Shown here: positions 52,373 through 60,526 of the stretch, piece by piece
How positions within the stretch are numbered: position 1 is the first letter of the stretch
Layout: each line of letters opens with the position of its first letter
Assembly (NCBI RefSeq): GCF_000718785.1
Contig: NZ_JOCA01000002.1
Span: 310,001-374,000 of the forward strand
Source: Streptomyces sp. NRRL WC-3626
GTDB lineage: Bacteria; Actinomycetota; Actinomycetes; Streptomycetales; Streptomycetaceae
Direction of reading: 5' to 3'
Length of the DNA: 64,000 bases
Notes under the pieces: generated by a model
Seen by the model: only the letters and a program-made list of their open reading frames with translations
Database searches by the model: none
Told to the model about the DNA's origin: nothing
Made by a program: the position numbers and the translations under genes

Positions 52373-52921
52373 TCAGCCGACCGCCGGCTCGTCGACCTCG
52401 ACCTCAGCTGCCTGCTCCTGCTTGGCCTCGGGAGCCGGGGCCTGAGCCCGCGACTCCTTGGCCGCCGCCCGTGCCTCGCGGGCGGCGCGCATGGACGCGA
52501 ACTGGTTGTCCAGCGTCTTGTCGTCGACCTTGAACTCGGAGGCCTCGACGGACTTGGTGTTGACCACCAGGCCAGTGCCGCGCGTCGCGGGCATCACGTT
52601 GCCCTTGAAGCCGTAGATGGTGCCGACCTCGTTGCCGTCCTTGTTCAGGATCGGCTCGGTGTTCGGACCCGCGGCCTTGATGATCTCCTCCATCTGACCG
52701 GTGGAGTACGGAGCGCCGTTGTTGTAGCGGACCTTGCCGTCCTCACCCTGAACCCGATCGGACTTCAGATGTAGGTTCGTCTGCTCCGGACCGCGCGGAT
52801 CTCGAGCGTCGAGCTGGACGTCGGCGTACTGGGACTTGCCGTCCTTGGTGACGCCGTTCTTGTAGACCTTCGCGATGAGGTTGACTCCGGTCATCGCGCC
52901 CTTGCCCTTGAGAAGTGCCAT
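52373..52921 (-). CDS. Hypothetical protein, 182 aa, next to the relaxase
   Basis: ATG at 52921 with AGGAAGAGA upstream. Residues 1-125 form a beta-rich domain (ALLKGKGAMTGVNLIAKVYK; QYADVQLDARDPRGPEQTNL; TIYGFKGNVMPATRGTGLVV). The rest is an Ala/Glu/Gln tail. The beta domain plus low-complexity tail resembles in outline the SSB-like protein at 3099. As the gene nearest the relaxase it could be a relaxosome or ssDNA-binding accessory protein. Preceded by a promoter-like AT-rich region. Confidence 0.6.
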   Translation of the reverse strand: MALLKGKGAMTGVNLIAKVYKNGVTKDGKSQYADVQLDARDPRGPEQTNLHLKSDRVQGEDGKVRYNNGAPYSTGQMEEIIKAAGPNTEPILNKDGNEVGTIYGFKGNVMPATRGTGLVVNTKSVEASEFKVDDKTLDNQFASMRAAREARAAAKESRAQAPAPEAKQEQAAEVEVDEPAVG

Positions 52922-53032
52922 GATCTCTTCCTTCCGCTTGTTCCGACTGCCCTCTGACAAGTCGGCCGCGATCAGTCACATCGTCCGGGCAAGGCATTGA
53001 GTCCCGCCGAACGCTCTTTACGCTAATACTCT

Positions 53033-53046
53033 CATAGAGCATTCGA
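53033..53046 (-). promoter_or_regulatory. AT-rich region with TCGA element upstream of the 182-aa gene
   Basis: Minus strand TCGAATGCTCTATG (53033-53046) followed by GAGAGTATTAGCG. The TCGAATG word matches 50983-50992 and 60411-60420; the exact box is uncertain. Confidence 0.4.
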
Positions 53047-53103
53047 CAAGACTGGAGACTAGTCTTTCTGTCCGCGTTCGAAGTCGGTCGGGATAGGGGA
53101 TGA

Positions 53104-55347
53104 CTACGAGTCGAATACCATTCCGGCATCCGCTGTGGTCACAGCCTGATCGACCTGGGCCTGGACCCGCACGACGAGGCCGGCGTCCAGTGACGAAGCC
53201 TTGGACCGCCGCATCCGCTCGGCCTGCTCGCGCTCGGCGCGCAGCTCCGCGATCCGGGAGCGCAACACGAGGGTGCTGGCTTTTTCGTCCGTCTGCTGAG
53301 GTGCCAGCTCCCGGGAGACCCGTGTCATCGCCGCGACATCGTCCACCGGCAGATCGGGAATTGCCTCGGCCTGGCCGGACTGGTCCAGGTAGTCCATCGC
53401 CGCCAGCAGCAGCCGCCGGCGGTCCCTGGTCGTCTCGACGAAGGTCTGGTGTGCGTGCGGCCCGATCTCGACGTCGGTGACGAAGTCGTAGCCCAGGTGG
53501 TGCAGGTCCAGGGCCTTGACCTCGTCGAAGTCATACGCGGCACCGGCGACGATCTTGAAGTCCGTGCTGACCGCGTCGGTCTCCGTACTCGCCTGATCCT
53601 CGGCGCTCGACCCCACGCGCAGCACCAGGCCGGAGGAAGCGAGATCGGCCCGCAGGTTATTCAGCTTCTGGTCATAGGACTGCTTCATTGTCCGGATACG
53701 CGCGTCCAGCACCGCCCGGCCGCGCTTGCCCTCGGTCAGGAGCCTGCCGCCGGGCTGATCGTAGATCGTCCGGCCCAGGTTCTCGGCCTCCTCGGGGTCT
53801 TTCATCCGCTGCAGGGAGGCATCCGCGCGCAGCGCCATGAGTGAGAGCAGCCGCTGGCCGTAGGTCGCCACGTCCTGCTCCTGCTCGTACCACTGGCCGC
53901 CGTCCCCGGGGAAGGGCAGGAAGTGCCGGTACTTGCTCATCAGCCGCCGGTGGTAGTTCTCCTCGAAGCGGTAGAAGTCGTAGAGCGGGCGCGAGTCCTC
54001 GGCGGCGACGTCGGCCTTCTCGGCCTGTTCCCACTGGTGCGCGAGGTCGCGGTAGACCCCGGCCTTCTCCCGGTGGTGCTGCAAGCGTGAGGCGTAACTG
54101 CGCAGCCGGAAGCCGAAGGAGACCAAGTCGGCCTCCCTATTCTCGTCTTCGCCCTGCCGGTCCGCAGCGAGCACCGCCATCTGCTGGTAGTCCATCCCCA
54201 TGACTTCGAGCATCGGCGTGCGCACCCGCAGCTCCCACTCCGGCATGGCCCGCAGCATCTGGTAGATGCCGTTGACGGCGCGCTCCATGATCTGCGTACG
54301 TCCCTGCTCGACCAGCTTCTGCCATTCCTCCGTGCTCAGAGACTCCTTCGCGCGGCGCTCGTTGGCGTAGTCGACGATGCGTTCCATGGCCTCCGGCATC
54401 GGGGACCCGGCACGGTCGAGTTGCTCCTTCACGACCTCGGTCACCAGTTGGTTCGCCTTGCGCATGCGGGCGTCATGCGAGCCGGCGCGCCACAACGATC
54501 GGTCTGCAGGCAGGCAGGCGAGCAGGAACTGCGGCAGGGACTCGGCGCGGATCCGCTCGTGCGCCCACCGCTTGATGAAGGTGGTGACGTTGCGCCGCTC
54601 GTAGCCGACGGCGCTGGAGAGATGAGCCACCGCATGCTTCTCATCGAGCCAGGCGTCAACACCGCGGCGGAGCCTGGACTTGTGCCGGTCCAGGAGCTTG
54701 CCGCGCTGCGTACCGTTCTTCGTCACCTGGCCCCGGCCGCCGTCGACCATGGCCAGGTGGCAGTGCACGTGCTCGGTGTCGACCTGGATGACCCCGACGT
54801 AGCGCAGGTCGTCGAAGCCGCTGGTGCCTGAGCTCATCCGCTCCAGACCGTGCATGATCGCCATGCGCAGCTTCATCTGGTCGATGTGGCCGCGGTAGTC
54901 GCCGCGTGCCTCGCAGTGGAAGTCCTGATCGACGATGCGGTGCTTCCTCAGGTACTCCTCGTCGAAGGACAGCACCGTCTTGAGCACGGTCTTGCCGTTC
55001 TCGAAGTGCTGCTGGATGTCGTTGCCGGCCGCGCGCAGCTGCTCGTCGGAGAGTGAGACCGAGCCGTAGCCGAAGGCCACGCCGCCGTCGCCCTGGGCCT
55101 GGCGCATCTCATGCTTCGCCGCGCCCCGCGAGATACCGGCGCGCTCAACGGCAGACTCCCGCGCCATGTAGCGCATGATGAAGTCGTCGGTGCGCAGGCG
55201 CTGGATGGGAGCCAGCGACTCGGTCGCCTGCTCGCGGGCCATGTACCGAGTGACGTAGTCGCTTGGCGTCGCACCGCGCGATCCCCTGCCGCCGGGCAGC
55301 GGCACGCTGAATTCGTTGACCACGATGATGTCCTGCTTCAGGCCCAT
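53104..55347 (-). CDS. Conjugative relaxase (HUH, MobV-like)
   Basis: 747 aa. The HUH metal site is VDTEHVHCHLAMVDG, with His 193, 195 and 197, in a setting (RYVGVIQVDTEHVHCHLA) like MobV/Pre-type relaxases. N-terminal Tyr residues (e.g. TRYMAREQ at 33-40 and FIMRYMARES at 56-65) could be catalytic. The first 60 residues contain two copies of a TRYMARE/MRYMARE segment. The C-terminal 450 residues are helical and highly charged without a helicase motif. It would nick the transfer origin and pilot the strand. It ends close to a promoter region that may include the origin. Confidence 0.78.
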   Translation of the reverse strand: MGLKQDIIVVNEFSVPLPGGRGSRGATPSDYVTRYMAREQATESLAPIQRLRTDDFIMRYMARESAVERAGISRGAAKHEMRQAQGDGGVAFGYGSVSLSDEQLRAAGNDIQQHFENGKTVLKTVLSFDEEYLRKHRIVDQDFHCEARGDYRGHIDQMKLRMAIMHGLERMSSGTSGFDDLRYVGVIQVDTEHVHCHLAMVDGGRGQVTKNGTQRGKLLDRHKSRLRRGVDAWLDEKHAVAHLSSAVGYERRNVTTFIKRWAHERIRAESLPQFLLACLPADRSLWRAGSHDARMRKANQLVTEVVKEQLDRAGSPMPEAMERIVDYANERRAKESLSTEEWQKLVEQGRTQIMERAVNGIYQMLRAMPEWELRVRTPMLEVMGMDYQQMAVLAADRQGEDENREADLVSFGFRLRSYASRLQHHREKAGVYRDLAHQWEQAEKADVAAEDSRPLYDFYRFEENYHRRLMSKYRHFLPFPGDGGQWYEQEQDVATYGQRLLSLMALRADASLQRMKDPEEAENLGRTIYDQPGGRLLTEGKRGRAVLDARIRTMKQSYDQKLNNLRADLASSGLVLRVGSSAEDQASTETDAVSTDFKIVAGAAYDFDEVKALDLHHLGYDFVTDVEIGPHAHQTFVETTRDRRRLLLAAMDYLDQSGQAEAIPDLPVDDVAAMTRVSRELAPQQTDEKASTLVLRSRIAELRAEREQAERMRRSKASSLDAGLVVRVQAQVDQAVTTADAGMVFDS

Positions 55348-55384
55348 CGTCGCTCCCTTTCCTGTCTCGGTACCGATGCACTAC

Positions 55385-55417
55385 GGCCCCGGCTGCTGTT
55401 CGCCAGCAACCGGGGCC
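55385..55417 (-). terminator. Hairpin terminator
   Basis: Inverted repeat 55385-55398 and 55404-55417, 13 of 14 pairs, 5-nt loop, after the stop of the 349-aa gene. Confidence 0.78.
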
Positions 55418-55441
55418 GCGCTCGTCATGCCTGATACGTCC

Positions 55442-56491
55442 TCAGGACCCCAGGCTCTGCTCGCCGTCCTCGCCGAAGTCCAGATCGGCCGCACGCTGGG
55501 CCACCTGGCGCTTGCGCTTGTCCAGGCTCGGGACGGGCTTGACCTCACGTCGTCGGGTCTCCTGTTCCTGCTCCTCCAGCTCCAGGTCGAGATCCAGGTT
55601 CGGGTCGCGCTGCGCCTCACGGGCCGAAATCGGGGGAGCGAACGGCTCCTCCTGCTCCTCGGCCGGGTGCAGAGCCCCAGCCACGCGCTCCCGGTAGAGG
55701 TTCTCCGTGGTGCCCTCGGTGCTCGCGCGCTCGGTCTGGTACTGCTCCCGTTCGGCGGCGATCTCCGCCTCGATCTGCTGCAGACGCGCGCTCATGCCGT
55801 CAGCGACCGGCGCTGCCTCAGGCACGGGCGATCCGACGACCTGCTTGACCTCGGTGTCCAGGCCCAGCTCGTCCTCGGTGAACAACGAGTTGATCGCGTC
55901 CGAGCGCGCCTTCAGCCCACGTGTATCGACTACGGCCTCAGCCCGCGGGACGCCGTCCTTGGAGTGGTCGGCGAAGTAGCCGGCGAGGTCGTAGCCGCTG
56001 GACTCGAGATCGATCTCCAGGCCTCCGATGTCGTGGATCTGGGTGAAGACCACGGGCGCATCGCCTTCGGTCTGCGCCCCCGACGGAGCGAGGACAAGCA
56101 TGTCCGCCGTGGCCGGCAGCTCCCACTCGATCCCGGTGACCTGCTCGGGCACGGCGAAGCCGCTCGTGAAGTAGCCCTTGCTGGCGAGCACGACCAGCTG
56201 CTGGTCGTCGAACTCGTAGAAGGCGTCTACCTTCTCGCCCTGGCCGGGGGAGTAGGTCACCTGGGAGATGCCGAACGGCAGGGCCTTGGCCGGGGTGACC
56301 GAGCGCAGTTCGCCCGTCATGTGCAGATACGGGCGGTAGTTCTCCTCCTTGCCCCGGTGCTTGAGGTCGAGCGATGCGACCATGACGCCGAGCTCGGCGG
56401 TCACCCCCTCCAGCCGGTACGTCTCCACTCCTCGTTCACGCAGGACACGGTGGGCCCATACGTCGTTCATCGTCAGTCCTGCGGTGCGCAT
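55442..56491 (-). CDS. Hypothetical protein, 349 aa
   Basis: The ATG at 56491 overlaps the upstream TGA (TGATG). The first 200 residues are beta-rich (TYRLEGVTAELGVMVASLDL; GEKVDAFYEFDDQQLVVLAS); the rest is an acidic, Gln/Glu-rich helical tail with MSARLQQIEAEIAAEREQYQ. No membrane segment. Translational coupling to a membrane protein suggests a cytoplasmic partner of the secretion channel. Not recognised. Confidence 0.65.
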   Translation of the reverse strand: MRTAGLTMNDVWAHRVLRERGVETYRLEGVTAELGVMVASLDLKHRGKEENYRPYLHMTGELRSVTPAKALPFGISQVTYSPGQGEKVDAFYEFDDQQLVVLASKGYFTSGFAVPEQVTGIEWELPATADMLVLAPSGAQTEGDAPVVFTQIHDIGGLEIDLESSGYDLAGYFADHSKDGVPRAEAVVDTRGLKARSDAINSLFTEDELGLDTEVKQVVGSPVPEAAPVADGMSARLQQIEAEIAAEREQYQTERASTEGTTENLYRERVAGALHPAEEQEEPFAPPISAREAQRDPNLDLDLELEEQEQETRRREVKPVPSLDKRKRQVAQRAADLDFGEDGEQSLGS

Positions 56492-57015
56492 CACTTGCTC
56501 CTCTTGCGGTTGGTCTTGCTCTGGTTGGTGATCTTGGTCCTGGACTTCGGTGTGACGTCGGCGCCGGTCGCCTCGCCCCGGGCGTCCCGGATCTTCGCGA
56601 TCATCCGCGTTGCCCAGCGCCACATGCCGCGCATCACGACGATCTCGCCCGCGGCGAGCAGTGCGACCAGGAAGAGAAGCGGCATCAGCCACATGGCGAT
56701 GGTTCCGTCCGCACTGAGCGCACCCCGGGATGCGCCCGACCGCTGGTGCAGCCATGCGCCCAGCAGCGGGATGATGACCCGGGCTGTGATGAACGCCAGC
56801 AGGTAGTCGGCGAGAAGAACGATGGCCCGGAAGAACCCCGCCCACACCACGACGGAGAACCTGCCGGTCTCCTTCTTCGGGGCCAGACGCCGCCATCCAG
56901 TGCGCAGCTTCGAGTCCTTCTGCTCCTTCACGGGCTTCACCGTGGTCTTCTTCGCCGTCGCGGCCGTGCTCGTCGGGGCGGTCGTCTCGGTCTTCTCCAG
57001 AGTCTGGGTCGACAT
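56491..57015 (-). CDS. Membrane protein with two to three helices, 174 aa
   Basis: A Thr/Lys-rich cytoplasmic N-terminus (about 50 residues) is followed by hydrophobic segments at 55-75 (FSVVVWAGFFRAIVLLADYL), about 76-90 and 108-130 (MWLMPLLFLVALLAAGEIVV), with a basic C-terminal tail. Probably a component of the transfer channel. Coupled to the genes on both sides. Confidence 0.65.
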   Translation of the reverse strand: MSTQTLEKTETTAPTSTAATAKKTTVKPVKEQKDSKLRTGWRRLAPKKETGRFSVVVWAGFFRAIVLLADYLLAFITARVIIPLLGAWLHQRSGASRGALSADGTIAMWLMPLLFLVALLAAGEIVVMRGMWRWATRMIAKIRDARGEATGADVTPKSRTKITNQSKTNRKRSK

Positions 57016-57078
57016 GTTCGTGTCCTTACGTCTCGTCGGGGTCTTCTGGGACGCGTGCTGCAGCGGTGGGCGCTTTGC

Positions 57079-57789
57079 TCACCCGGTCGGCTTGAGGGAG
57101 GGCTGCTCCTCGCTGGCGGCAGCGAGGGCGTCGCGGGTCTTGCTGGAGGCCCGATAGGCGTCCAGCGACGTCACCGTGCCGTCCTGAGAGGTGGAGTAGG
57201 TGAAGACCAGGAACTCGCTCTTGGCAGCGCTGTTCTGATCCGGTCCGACGCGGACTGGATCGAGCCGGGCCACCCCTGTGTAGGAGTAGTTCAGGCCCTG
57301 CACCCGACTCACACCGATGTCCAGATCAGCGAGCGTGTACGTCGTCCCAGCGCCCTTCGTGGCTCCGGTCGCCGTCATCCACTCCGGTACGAACTCGGTG
57401 AGCACCCGGGACTTGTGGTCGAGGAAGCCGTAGCGCGTGTCGAGCAGTACCTGCTGCTCCTTGACGGTCCGGGTCGACGCCGAGCTGTCGGTGAGGCTGA
57501 GCAGGAGGGACCGGCCCGTCGCCCTGTCACGGTTCACCCGCTCGATGTCCATGCCCGGCAGCTGAACCAGCAGCGCCGTGTGCTGTGTTGCGAGCTTGGC
57601 CCGGGCGTCGCCGAGGTTGCCTTCGAGCTTCTGAATAACCGCATCGGCCTGGGTGTCCGACGCGGCCGGGCCGTCGCTGAGCAGACTGGCTCCGAGCGTG
57701 ACCACCGAGAGCGCGAGCAGCGCCCCGGTACCGCCGAGCAGGATCTTCCCGGCGTGCTGGCGCAGCTTGTCCTTGATCTCCTCCTTCAC
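57079..57789 (-). CDS. Single-pass membrane protein with soluble outer domain (VirB8-like candidate), 236 aa
   Basis: A GTG at 57789 inside the upstream stop. Cytoplasmic 15 residues, one helix (GKILLGGTGALLALSVVTLG), then an exported part with a short coiled coil and a domain of about 130 residues (LTEFVPEWMTATGATKGAGT; NYSYTGVARLDPVRVGPDQN). This design, repeated in four neighbours, matches VirB8/TcpC-type NTF2-fold scaffold proteins of type IV secretion; the fold is inferred from layout, not from a motif. Confidence 0.6.
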   Translation of the reverse strand: MKEEIKDKLRQHAGKILLGGTGALLALSVVTLGASLLSDGPAASDTQADAVIQKLEGNLGDARAKLATQHTALLVQLPGMDIERVNRDRATGRSLLLSLTDSSASTRTVKEQQVLLDTRYGFLDHKSRVLTEFVPEWMTATGATKGAGTTYTLADLDIGVSRVQGLNYSYTGVARLDPVRVGPDQNSAAKSEFLVFTYSTSQDGTVTSLDAYRASSKTRDALAAASEEQPSLKPTG

Positions 57790-58574
57790 GGTGCCTTCAC
57801 CTCCTGCTTCAAGGCCTCGCCGCTGGCCGTCGTGCCGGTCTGGATGTTCACGAACGCCTTGCGGACCAGGTCGTAATCGGCGCGGGCCCAGGCCAGCACT
57901 GCCGGCTTCTCGCCCGCACCGGTCCTGGTCTCCATCGCCAGCCAGGTCACCGTGATGGTGCTGTCGTCGTTGACCAGGTAGGGCACCTGGGCGACCCACA
58001 CAAAGCCGGAGTTGAAGCTCATCGGGATCCCGACGCCGGCCGCCACGTCCTTGTCACTGGCGAGCAGGTACCACGGCCCCAGGTCCGCCTGGTGCACCGA
58101 GGGGGCGAAGTAGGGGATGAGGTTGCGCAGCGTCGACTGAGACGTCGCCGTGTCGAGCGTGCCGCCGGCTGCCGCCACGCTGGGCGTCAGGTAGCGGTAG
58201 TTGTTCTGCAGCTTTGCGACCTGACCAGCCGCCGTCAGGGCCGCGGTCAGACCACGCTCGGCGTCGTCGGCCTTCGGCAGCGCCGCCGTCTTCGCCTCGG
58301 TGATCCTGATCTGCTCCTGCAGAGAGGAGATCTCCGGCGCAGCCGTATCGCTCACCGCGCTCTGACCGCCGGAGAACCCCGCGGAGAGTACGAAGCACAG
58401 CAGTGCGCCCACACCCATGCTCACGCCGGCCACGAGGGTGCGCTTGCGCAGGCCGCCCGCGGGCTCCGTTTGCTCAGGAGTGTCCGCGCCCTCCTGCGAG
58501 AACGTGGACGTCGCGACGAAGCGCGTCTTGCGCACTGCGCTCCCACCCGACTCATCGGTCTGTGTCGATGCCAT
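57786..58574 (-). CDS. Single-pass membrane protein with soluble outer domain (VirB8-like candidate), 262 aa
   Basis: Cytoplasmic 43 residues, one helix (RTLVAGVSMGVGALLCFVLS), a short coiled coil (SLQEQIRITEAKTAALPKAD), then a domain with LRNLIPYFAPSVHQADLGPW and WVAQVPYLVNDDSTITVTWL and a final PAVLAWARADYDLVRK. The last motif (LAWA.A.Y) recurs in the gene at 59346, which supports common descent. Has its own promoter at 58612-58634. Confidence 0.62.
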   Translation of the reverse strand: MASTQTDESGGSAVRKTRFVATSTFSQEGADTPEQTEPAGGLRKRTLVAGVSMGVGALLCFVLSAGFSGGQSAVSDTAAPEISSLQEQIRITEAKTAALPKADDAERGLTAALTAAGQVAKLQNNYRYLTPSVAAAGGTLDTATSQSTLRNLIPYFAPSVHQADLGPWYLLASDKDVAAGVGIPMSFNSGFVWVAQVPYLVNDDSTITVTWLAMETRTGAGEKPAVLAWARADYDLVRKAFVNIQTGTTASGEALKQEVKAP

Positions 58575-58611
58575 TGGTCCTCAACTCGCGTTTCACTCGA
58601 ATATCAGTGCA

Positions 58612-58634
58612 ACTCTATCAACGAGTCGAGTCGA
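58612..58634 (-). promoter_or_regulatory. Promoter with triple TCGA/CGAGTCGA
   Basis: Minus strand TCGACTCGACTCG (58622-58634) then TTGATAGAGT, with TAGAGT at 58612-58617, 38 bp before the start at 58574. One of the clearest examples of the shared pattern. Confidence 0.55.
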
Positions 58635-58647
58635 AAGGGAGTCTTGG

Positions 58648-59349
58648 TTATCCGGAATGGCGAGTCTCGCCACTCGCCGGGACGCCGGAGAGATTCGAGA
58701 CCTTGCCCTGGGCGTCGACCGTGACGAATAGCAGCGCGCGCCGGTGCGCCGTGACACTGGCTTTGCTCGACTTGTTCTGGGTCACTGCGTCGGAGGTGAC
58801 CTCGACATCGGCCAGGATGGCGTAGGTGTAGACGCCCGCCTTGACGTCGACGACCTCGATGTCCGGATCCGCGCCGAGGGCCGAGTTCAGGCCGACCGTG
58901 TCGATGTAGTAGTAACGCCGCCCCTGGGAGTCCTCGTTGAACCTCGACGGAGGCATGAACGACTTCAGGAACGTCTCGTTCTCGGCGAGGCTGAACCGGC
59001 TCTTCAGGCTCTCGCGCGCCGCGTCGTAGCTTTGTCCTGAGTCCCATGTGAAGGCCATCGAAAGCAGCGACTTGATGCGCTCACCGTCGGTGCTCATCCG
59101 GTTCTGGCTGACACCCAGGGCCGCCATAACGTCCGCGTTCACCTGCTCGGCGTTCTGCTTCCGGATGCCTGCTAGATGTCCCTCGACGTCGTTGATCTGG
59201 GCTTCCTGCTCAGCCCGGGCCGCGTGCTGGCTGCTCCAGGTCGCACCGGCAGCCGTCGCGACGACCGTGAGGACCGCTGCCGTCACCAGGACCGAGAGGT
59301 TGCGCCGGAAGAATCCCCGCCGCGTGGGTGCTGCCGTCTGCTCCGTCAC
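58648..59349 (-). CDS. Single-pass membrane protein with soluble outer domain (VirB8-like candidate), 233 aa
   Basis: Helix at about 18-37 (LSVLVTAAVLTVVATAAGAT), coiled coil, then a domain with SLLSMAFTWDSGQSYDAARE, EDSQGRRYYYIDTVGLNSAL and HRRALLFVTVDAQGKVSN. Starts in an ATGA overlap with the gene at 59346. Same architecture as its neighbours. Confidence 0.62.
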   Translation of the reverse strand: MTEQTAAPTRRGFFRRNLSVLVTAAVLTVVATAAGATWSSQHAARAEQEAQINDVEGHLAGIRKQNAEQVNADVMAALGVSQNRMSTDGERIKSLLSMAFTWDSGQSYDAARESLKSRFSLAENETFLKSFMPPSRFNEDSQGRRYYYIDTVGLNSALGADPDIEVVDVKAGVYTYAILADVEVTSDAVTQNKSSKASVTAHRRALLFVTVDAQGKVSNLSGVPASGETRHSG

Positions 59350-60329
59350 CGCTTCCCGCCCTTCTTCTGTGCGCCCGTGCCACTGAGTTCAGGGACTCCG
59401 GACCCGGCCGGCATCTTGATCGCGGGGTTCTCGTACTGAGCCCCGGCAGCGGTCACCACGAGCGCCAAGTGGTCGAAGGCCCCCGTCGTGCCGTTGTGCA
59501 CGTAGCGCGCGCTCGCCCAGGCGAGCACCTCGCCGCTCTTCGTGTCCCGGCACAGCCAGACGACCTTTGCCTCGTTCGTCGCGCCCGAGCCGTCCTTCAC
59601 GCTCAGATCGGGCATCACAGTCTCGACCTTCCACGCGTACGTGCTCGGGGCAACTGCGTTCTGGCCGACGTAGCGGATGTACCAGGCGTGGCGCGGATCG
59701 ATCTCGGTAGTCGCATCGAACGGCGTCAACGACGAGGTGCCGTATGCCTCCTTGTCACTGACCAGGAAGGAGTCCTTGCTGAACAGCGGCGCCATGTCCC
59801 GGCGGTGCTTGATGATCTCCAGCGTGGCCTGGTTCGGAGCTCCGTTGTTCCGGCTGGGCTGGACGCTGGCCTGGTGGTACAACGCGGCGAAGGTCTGCTC
59901 CCCGGTCGCGACCTTCTTCGCGTCGGCGGCTGCCGCCTCGGTGAGCTTGGACAACTGCGCGCCGGCGTCCGCCTTCACGGGCGTGGACCGGGCATCGTCC
60001 AGTTGCCCCTTGAGCTGGACGATCTGGGCCTCGTTGTCCGACGTGCTCGCCTTGCAGCTCTCGCCGGCCACGCCCGTGGCGACGATCAGGGCGAGGATCC
60101 CGACCCCCATCACTGCGGTCACGCTGCGTCGGATCAGGCGCGCGTTGTCCTCCGGGCTGCGTGTCTGGACCCGTTCGTGCTGGCGCGTCGTCCAGCCCGC
60201 GAAGCGCTCTTCGAGCTCAGCTCCGGTGATCTTCTTGCGTGTCTTCGGTGCCGCGGGCTTCTCCTCGGGCATCGACCCGGTCTTCTGCTCGGGACCTGTG
60301 CTCTCGGACTCGTCATGGGCTGTCGTCAC
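59346..60329 (-). CDS. Single-pass membrane protein with soluble outer domain (VirB8-like candidate), 327 aa
   Basis: The GTG at 60329 is preferred because AGGAG lies eight bases upstream (GTG 60338 also open). A 90-residue basic and Pro-rich cytoplasmic part is followed by one helix (SVTAVMGVGILALIVATGVA), a coiled coil and an outer domain with HRRDMAPLFSKDSFLVSDKE and VVWLCRDTKSGEVLAWASAR, then a Gly/Lys-rich end. Likely scaffold of the secretion channel. Own promoter at 60372-60420. Confidence 0.62.
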   Translation of the reverse strand: MTTAHDESESTGPEQKTGSMPEEKPAAPKTRKKITGAELEERFAGWTTRQHERVQTRSPEDNARLIRRSVTAVMGVGILALIVATGVAGESCKASTSDNEAQIVQLKGQLDDARSTPVKADAGAQLSKLTEAAAADAKKVATGEQTFAALYHQASVQPSRNNGAPNQATLEIIKHRRDMAPLFSKDSFLVSDKEAYGTSSLTPFDATTEIDPRHAWYIRYVGQNAVAPSTYAWKVETVMPDLSVKDGSGATNEAKVVWLCRDTKSGEVLAWASARYVHNGTTGAFDHLALVVTAAGAQYENPAIKMPAGSGVPELSGTGAQKKGGKR

Positions 60330-60371
60330 GGAACACACTCCTCACTCCATGTTGCTCTCATAAACGACTCA

Positions 60372-60420
60372 AGTCTATCCGTAAAGGCATCTGAGACCGA
60401 CTCTGGCTCCATTCGATAAG
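60372..60420 (-). promoter_or_regulatory. Promoter region with TAGACT box and TCGAAT element
   Basis: Minus strand CTTATCGAAT (60411-60420) and GGATAGACT with TAGACT at 60372-60377, about 43 bp before the GTG at 60329. Confidence 0.45.
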
Positions 60421-60467
60421 CGTTCCGAAAAGCGAAGCTGGCGCGCAGTGCCTGCACCGGACAGGAA

Positions 60468-60501
60468 GAAGCCGGTGCCCGGATCGCCCGGCACCGGCTT
60501 C
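60468..60501 (-). terminator. Hairpin terminator
   Basis: A 12-bp perfect repeat (60468-60479 and 60490-60501), 26 bp after the hydrolase stop codon. Confidence 0.8.
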
Positions 60502-60526
60502 TCGCTCCCGGATCAGATACAGCGCA

